Below are positions 40,582 to 44,457 of a stretch of 44,457 nucleotides of DNA, in pieces. The DNA comes from Bordetella parapertussis. GTDB lineage: Bacteria > Pseudomonadota > Gammaproteobacteria > Burkholderiales > SG8-39. Position 1 is the first letter of the stretch. Every line of letters starts with the position of its first letter. The notes under the pieces are model-generated. The model was not told where the DNA came from, made no database searches, and was given only the letters and a program-made list of their open reading frames with translations. Location of the stretch: the NCBI GenBank assembly GCA_945862265.1, contig CAMAXP010000038.1:1-44457 (forward strand). Direction: 5' to 3'. A program made the position numbers and the translations under genes.

Positions 40582-42315
40582 ATGGCCCCCGATCCCGACG
40601 ATTCGAGACCCTATCTTTTCACCGGCGGGAAAGTGCTGGTCATGGACGGCAAGACGCCGGCCCAGCAGGCTGCCGTGGTGCGTGGTGGCCGCATAGAAGC
40701 CACGGGCAGCGAATCGGAAATGCGCGCGCTTGCGGGGCGGGATCACCGGCATGTCGACGTACAGGGCGCCACGGTCATGCCGGGTCTCATCGATACGCAT
40801 CCCCACCTGCTCCACTTTGCGGCGCGGGAGCACTCCCTGGTCAAACTGTTCGATGCCAAGGACCACGAGGACATCATTGCCCTCATCAAGGCCAAGGCCC
40901 AGACCACGCCCAAGGGTCAGTGGATCGTTTGTTCTCCCGTGGGCGAACCGCATTATTTCATCCGACGTTCTTACCGGGACCTGCCTGAACGCTGCCTGCC
41001 CAATCGCCATGTCCTGGATCGCGCCACCACGGATCACCCCGTCCACATCCAGGCATGGGCGCCGACCACGCCCAATATCTGTTCCTTCAACAGTGCAGCC
41101 TTGCATGCCCTGGGCCTGTCGAGCTTCATCCCGGACAAGGTGTGCGATGTGTCGATCGAGAAGGACGACGCAGGAGAGCTCACGGGCATCATGCGGGGCG
41201 CCGTCAACAATTACTATTGCTTCGACCCCTTCTGGACCCAGCTCCTGCTCAAGATGCCGGGGCCTGCGCAGTGGGACCTCCACGACAGCGTGATCGGCGC
41301 CATGGCGGATTACAACCGCCAGGGGGTGACCACGGTGTATGAAGGCCACAACATGCGCGAAGAGCACGTGCGCGCCTATCAAAGGCTCAGGCAGGAGGAC
41401 GCACTGAGCGTCAGGGTGATGACGGCCATGGATGGCGAGACCTATGCCTATCCTCCCTTCAGGCCCATGTCGATGACCGCTTTCAGGGCGAACCTGGAAG
41501 CAGGCCTGGCCCTGATGCAGACCCAGGACCCGATGTTCAAGATGACGGGCATGAGCTTTTCACCAGGCGCGCCCATGGGTCCCGGCACGATCCGCATGTA
41601 CGATCCTTACCAGGGCCCCTTTGGCGAGACGACTCGAGGCCCCACTTTCCTGTCCATGGAAAAGCAGCAGGCCTTCATCGAATTCTGTGCGGAGCATGAT
41701 TTGCGCGCCAACTTCGTGGTGGCCGGCTACAGGGACACCGACGATGTGATCGAAGGGTTGCGCAAGATCTCGGAAAAATTCGACGTCAAAAGCCGCCGCT
41801 GGTTGATCCAGCACGCCCTCGTGATCAGTGATGCACAAGCCCGCACGCTGCACGGATTCGGCTGCGACTTCACTACCTGCATCGGTTTCTGCTGGGGCAA
41901 GGGCGACGTGTACGGTGAGCGCGGCGGCCAGCATCTCTGGCGCGACCTGACACCGATCAAACGCTTGTTGAATATCGGCCTCAAGGTCGGGTGCGGTTCG
42001 GATTGGGGGCCCAAGAATGCATGGGAGCAGATCCAGTTGGGCGAAACCCATGAGTTTTGCGGCAGTGGTCATCACAACGACACCCCGGACCACAAGCTCA
42101 CCCGGGAAGAGTCCCTGCTCACCTGGACACGAGATGCGGCCGAAGTGCTCGGGTGGTCGGGAATCGGGACACTGGAGCGCGGCAATCACGCAGATCTCAT
42201 CGTCGTCGATGGCGACCCCATGACCTGCGCAGTGGAGGATTTGCCAAAAATGTCCGTGCTGGCCACCATGCTGGATGGGAAGAGCGTGTTTGACTCGGCA
42301 GGGTTGATCGCCTAG
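40582..42315 (+). CDS. YtcJ-like amidohydrolase (amidohydrolase family 3)
   Basis: The 577-residue metalloenzyme (numbering from ATG 40582; a GTG at 40576 would add two) shows the DTHPHL metal site (H73, H75), later RWLIQHA with the His ligand, GCGSDWG with the conserved Asp, and the closing GNHADLIVVDGDPM strand. These are the landmarks of the YtcJ/NfdA amidohydrolases, which cleave amides or N-formyl compounds; many have no known substrate. AGGTGACC precedes the ATG. It lies six bases after dctM, so it is probably transcribed with the TRAP genes. Together with the monooxygenase-like gene this would be a small uptake-and-degradation cluster. Confidence 0.88.
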   Translation: MAPDPDDSRPYLFTGGKVLVMDGKTPAQQAAVVRGGRIEATGSESEMRALAGRDHRHVDVQGATVMPGLIDTHPHLLHFAAREHSLVKLFDAKDHEDIIALIKAKAQTTPKGQWIVCSPVGEPHYFIRRSYRDLPERCLPNRHVLDRATTDHPVHIQAWAPTTPNICSFNSAALHALGLSSFIPDKVCDVSIEKDDAGELTGIMRGAVNNYYCFDPFWTQLLLKMPGPAQWDLHDSVIGAMADYNRQGVTTVYEGHNMREEHVRAYQRLRQEDALSVRVMTAMDGETYAYPPFRPMSMTAFRANLEAGLALMQTQDPMFKMTGMSFSPGAPMGPGTIRMYDPYQGPFGETTRGPTFLSMEKQQAFIEFCAEHDLRANFVVAGYRDTDDVIEGLRKISEKFDVKSRRWLIQHALVISDAQARTLHGFGCDFTTCIGFCWGKGDVYGERGGQHLWRDLTPIKRLLNIGLKVGCGSDWGPKNAWEQIQLGETHEFCGSGHHNDTPDHKLTREESLLTWTRDAAEVLGWSGIGTLERGNHADLIVVDGDPMTCAVEDLPKMSVLATMLDGKSVFDSAGLIA

Positions 42316-42348
42316 TTCTGCAGGGCCACTTATGGTGGTATCAAATCC

Positions 42349-43320
42349 ATGCTGACCACGACCAAACGCATCCTCCCGGTGCTGCTCCTGTCACTGAGTG
42401 CGCTGACGGCGCAAGCCGCCGACCCATACCCCGCGCGCCCGGTAAAGCTCATCGTAGGCTTCCCTCCCGGCGGCCTTACAGACATCTACGCGCGCCTCCT
42501 CGCCGCGCACCTCTCCAAGGTTTACCCGCACCCGGTCATCGTGGAAAACAAGCCCGGCGCGGCGACGGTCCTGGCGGCGCAGGCGGTGGCGACGGCGCTA
42601 CCGGACGGCCTGACGCTGTGCTTCTGCGTGACGAACGTGGCGACGAACAAGTTCTCGTACAAGACGCTCCCGTACAGGCTCGAGGACCTCGCGCCGGTGG
42701 CGATCGGGTTCAAGTCGACCACCGTCCTCATCACCCCATCCACCGCCGAGTACGACACGGCCGCAAAACTCGTCGACTACGCGAAGAAGAACCCCGGCAA
42801 GCTCAGCTACTCGACCACCGGCTCGGGTGGGGCGACGCACCTGGTGGGGGAGCTCTTCAACCAGGTGGCGGGCATCCAGGCGGTGGCGATCCACTACAAG
42901 GGCGCGGCGCCGGCGACGGCGGCGGTGGCGAGCGGGGAGGTGCAGTTCACCTTCAGCGCGGTGGCCACGGCGCAACCCTTCCTGCAGGACAAGCGCATCC
43001 GGGCGCTGGGCACGGCGAGCGCGGAGCGGGTGCCAGCGCTGCCGGGCGTGCCGACGATGGCGGAGGCGGGCTTCAGGGGCGTGGACACGGGCGTGTGGTA
43101 CGGCGTGATGGCCCCGGCCGGGACGCCGAGGCCGATCATCGACAGTTTGAACCGCGAGACGAACGCGTTCTTCAGCAGCAAGGCGATGAAAGACCGCCTG
43201 GTCGCGGGCGGCGAGCAGCCGGTGGGCGACCTGACCCCGGAGCAGATGGCGGCCTACATCGCCAAGGACACCGAGGCGCTACGCAAGATCATCGAGCCGC
43301 TGAAGCTCAACTTCGACTGA
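42349..43320 (+). CDS. Bug/TctC family substrate-binding protein (5)
   Basis: This 323-residue Bug protein has a signal peptide ending TAQA before ADPYP and the motifs ARPVKLIVGFPPGG, ENKPGAATVLA, LPDGLTLCFC, IHYKGAAPATA and MAPAGTPRPI. It differs from the other four in having GLTDIY instead of the usual AxTDI segment and Cys-rich LCFCV. Its stop overlaps the start of the hydrolase gene (TGATG), so the two are coupled. It probably binds a carboxylated ester or acid processed by that hydrolase. No TctAB genes are present. Confidence 0.93.
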   Translation: MLTTTKRILPVLLLSLSALTAQAADPYPARPVKLIVGFPPGGLTDIYARLLAAHLSKVYPHPVIVENKPGAATVLAAQAVATALPDGLTLCFCVTNVATNKFSYKTLPYRLEDLAPVAIGFKSTTVLITPSTAEYDTAAKLVDYAKKNPGKLSYSTTGSGGATHLVGELFNQVAGIQAVAIHYKGAAPATAAVASGEVQFTFSAVATAQPFLQDKRIRALGTASAERVPALPGVPTMAEAGFRGVDTGVWYGVMAPAGTPRPIIDSLNRETNAFFSSKAMKDRLVAGGEQPVGDLTPEQMAAYIAKDTEALRKIIEPLKLNFD

Positions 43321-44258
43321 TGCCGCAGTACGAGAAGGGCATCGAGGCCTACCTCAAGAAAATCCGCGAAGAGGCCACCGGCAAACGTTTCCCTGCGCAG
43401 GACATCGACGACCAGCGCTGGAACACCGAGCGTACCCACTCGGTCTGGAAGAAGGACGCGCCGGACCACATCGACAAACTCGACTGGTGGATCGGCCTGC
43501 CGGGCCGCGAGATCCCGGTGAGGCTCTACCGCAGGAAGGACGCCAAGACCCCGCCGGTGATCCTCTACCTGCACGGCGGGGGCTTCGTGGCGAGCAGCTA
43601 CGTTACGCACGACGCGATCACCTGGGGTTTGGCGGATGCGACCGGGGCGCTGGTGATCAGCGCCAACTACCGCCGCGCCCCGGAGAACCCGTACCCGGCG
43701 GCTGTGGATGACTGCTACGCGGTGCTGGAGTGGATCCGCAGCCACGGCGCATGGCTCGACGCGGACACGAGCCGGGTGGCCGTGGCGGGGGACAGCGCAG
43801 GCGGGTGCCTTGCGACCGCGCTGGCGATGATGGTGAGGGACAGGAAGGCGGAACCGCTGAAGATGCAGGCGCTGCTGTACCCGTGCCTCGACGCGGCCTG
43901 CGACCAACCATCTCAAGCCCGCGAAGACGACCCCATGCTCACGCGGAAGATGATGGAAGGCTTCTGGGAGGCCTACCTGCCGGGGAAGCGGGGCACCAAC
44001 GACCCGCTCGCCGTGCCGGTCCGCGCGACCGACCTGCACGGCCTGCCGCCTGCCTACATGGTGGTGGGCGAGTACGACCCGCTCAGGGACGAGTGCGCGC
44101 AGTACGCGGGGATCCTGGCGAAGGCGGGCGTGGAGACCGACTTCCACGTGATGCCCGGATCGATTCACGGGTTCCTCCGGGCGAGGTTCGTGAGCGAGGC
44201 GGCGAGGGCGGAGTTTGCAAGGGTGGCGGAAGCCTTAAAAGTCAGACTTTTTAGTTGA
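43320..44258 (+). CDS. Alpha/beta hydrolase, hormone-sensitive-lipase (acetyl esterase) type
   Basis: The 312-residue enzyme carries the HSL-family oxyanion motif HGGGF (85-89) and a full catalytic triad: Ser159 in GDSAGG, Asp253 in EYDPLRD and His283 in GSIHGF. Such enzymes hydrolyse short-chain esters. The ATG at 43320 overlaps the preceding Bug stop. No signal peptide is present, so it is cytoplasmic. The last 16 residues and the DNA beyond match a fragment at 36161-36262, so part of this locus is duplicated. An IS1595-type transposase remnant lies about 80 bases downstream. Confidence 0.92.
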   Translation: MPQYEKGIEAYLKKIREEATGKRFPAQDIDDQRWNTERTHSVWKKDAPDHIDKLDWWIGLPGREIPVRLYRRKDAKTPPVILYLHGGGFVASSYVTHDAITWGLADATGALVISANYRRAPENPYPAAVDDCYAVLEWIRSHGAWLDADTSRVAVAGDSAGGCLATALAMMVRDRKAEPLKMQALLYPCLDAACDQPSQAREDDPMLTRKMMEGFWEAYLPGKRGTNDPLAVPVRATDLHGLPPAYMVVGEYDPLRDECAQYAGILAKAGVETDFHVMPGSIHGFLRARFVSEAARAEFARVAEALKVRLFS

Positions 44259-44340
44259 ACATGCCAGTTCAGGAGACGCTTCCATGCGAATTGGCTTTCG
44301 TATTTTATAAAGGCTCATATAGCGAATAATGTTGTTGAAC
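44259..44340. other. Short spacer before the transposase
   Basis: AGGAGA followed by CTTCC and an ATG (44284) looks like the translation start of a further gene, but the frame stops after eight codons. The transposase end must lie within this stretch; I do not see an unambiguous inverted repeat. Confidence 0.4.
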
Positions 44341-44457
44341 TCATGCTCTGAGCGCCAGAGCGAGCAACCGTGCGGGATCGGGGCTGAAGCGGGGCGACCG
44401 GTCGAGAACTCTAAACCAACCGAGGTAGTGGGTGAGGTATTTCGTGGCAACACCCTT
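44341..44457 (-). mobile_element. IS1595-family (ISXO2-like) transposase, C-terminal part
   Basis: From the window edge the reverse strand reads KGVATKYLTHYLGWFRVLD, continues for 19 more residues and ends at the TGA read from 44343 to 44341. GVATKYL--YLGW is the characteristic C-terminus of the ISXO2-like group of IS1595 transposases, known from many Proteobacteria. The N-terminal part is outside the window, so whether the copy is intact cannot be said. Confidence 0.75.

Noticed and set aside
1..44457. CRISPR arrays, rRNA genes, intact tRNA genes, phage structural genes
   Set aside because: I looked for regularly spaced repeats, cloverleaf patterns and capsid or tail motifs on both strands. 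I found only the tRNA-Asn remnant.

Overview
The window is GC-rich bacterial chromosome. It most likely comes from a betaproteobacterium of the Burkholderiales. Five separate genes encode periplasmic substrate-binding proteins of the Bug/TctC family, a family greatly expanded in that order. A LexA with its own SOS-type promoter, an OplAH-like hydantoinase/oxoprolinase fusion and CoA-based catabolic genes fit the same group. Species cannot be named from sequence alone.

Left edge (1-5.1 kb). The window opens with the tail of an amidohydrolase. Next comes the 3' half of a tRNA-Asn with its native terminator, which looks like an integration scar, followed by an AT-rich junction. A class II aldolase-like gene and a CBS-pair gene then diverge around a perfect FNR/ANR-type box. 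An LVIVD-repeat protein, a Bug protein and a fructokinase of the ROK family follow.

Signalling block (5.2-10.8 kb). A forward operon encodes an Hpt protein, a receiver-cyclase and a receiver-Ser/Thr kinase. It converges on a reverse set made of lexA, a membrane PAS histidine kinase and a single-domain receiver. Together these supply every step of a His-Asp-His-Asp relay with two output branches, and lexA may tie part of it to the SOS response.

Catabolic operon (10.8-18.2 kb, reverse). The order of transcription is hyuB, hyuA, Bug, enoyl-CoA hydratase-like, Bug, and a maleate-isomerase/Asp-Glu-racemase-like protein. pncB and an MFS transporter diverge from it.

Glycosylation and CoA block (20.6-30.5 kb). 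A reverse operon with GTGA overlaps encodes a CoA-transferase, a TPR/OGT-like glycosyltransferase and an FkbM methyltransferase. Divergent from it are a RutE-like reductase, an acyl-CoA synthetase, a DUF1080 Tat lipoprotein and a DMT transporter. A FAD amine oxidase-type gene faces them.

Right part (30.5-44.5 kb). A fused HyuA-HyuB protein with its Bug partner is followed by a rearranged zone. This zone holds an IS21-like end scar, ridA, a duplicated hydrolase tail, a group D flavin monooxygenase-like gene, a complete TRAP transporter, a YtcJ-like amidohydrolase, another Bug protein and an alpha/beta hydrolase. The window ends in the C-terminus of an IS1595-type transposase.
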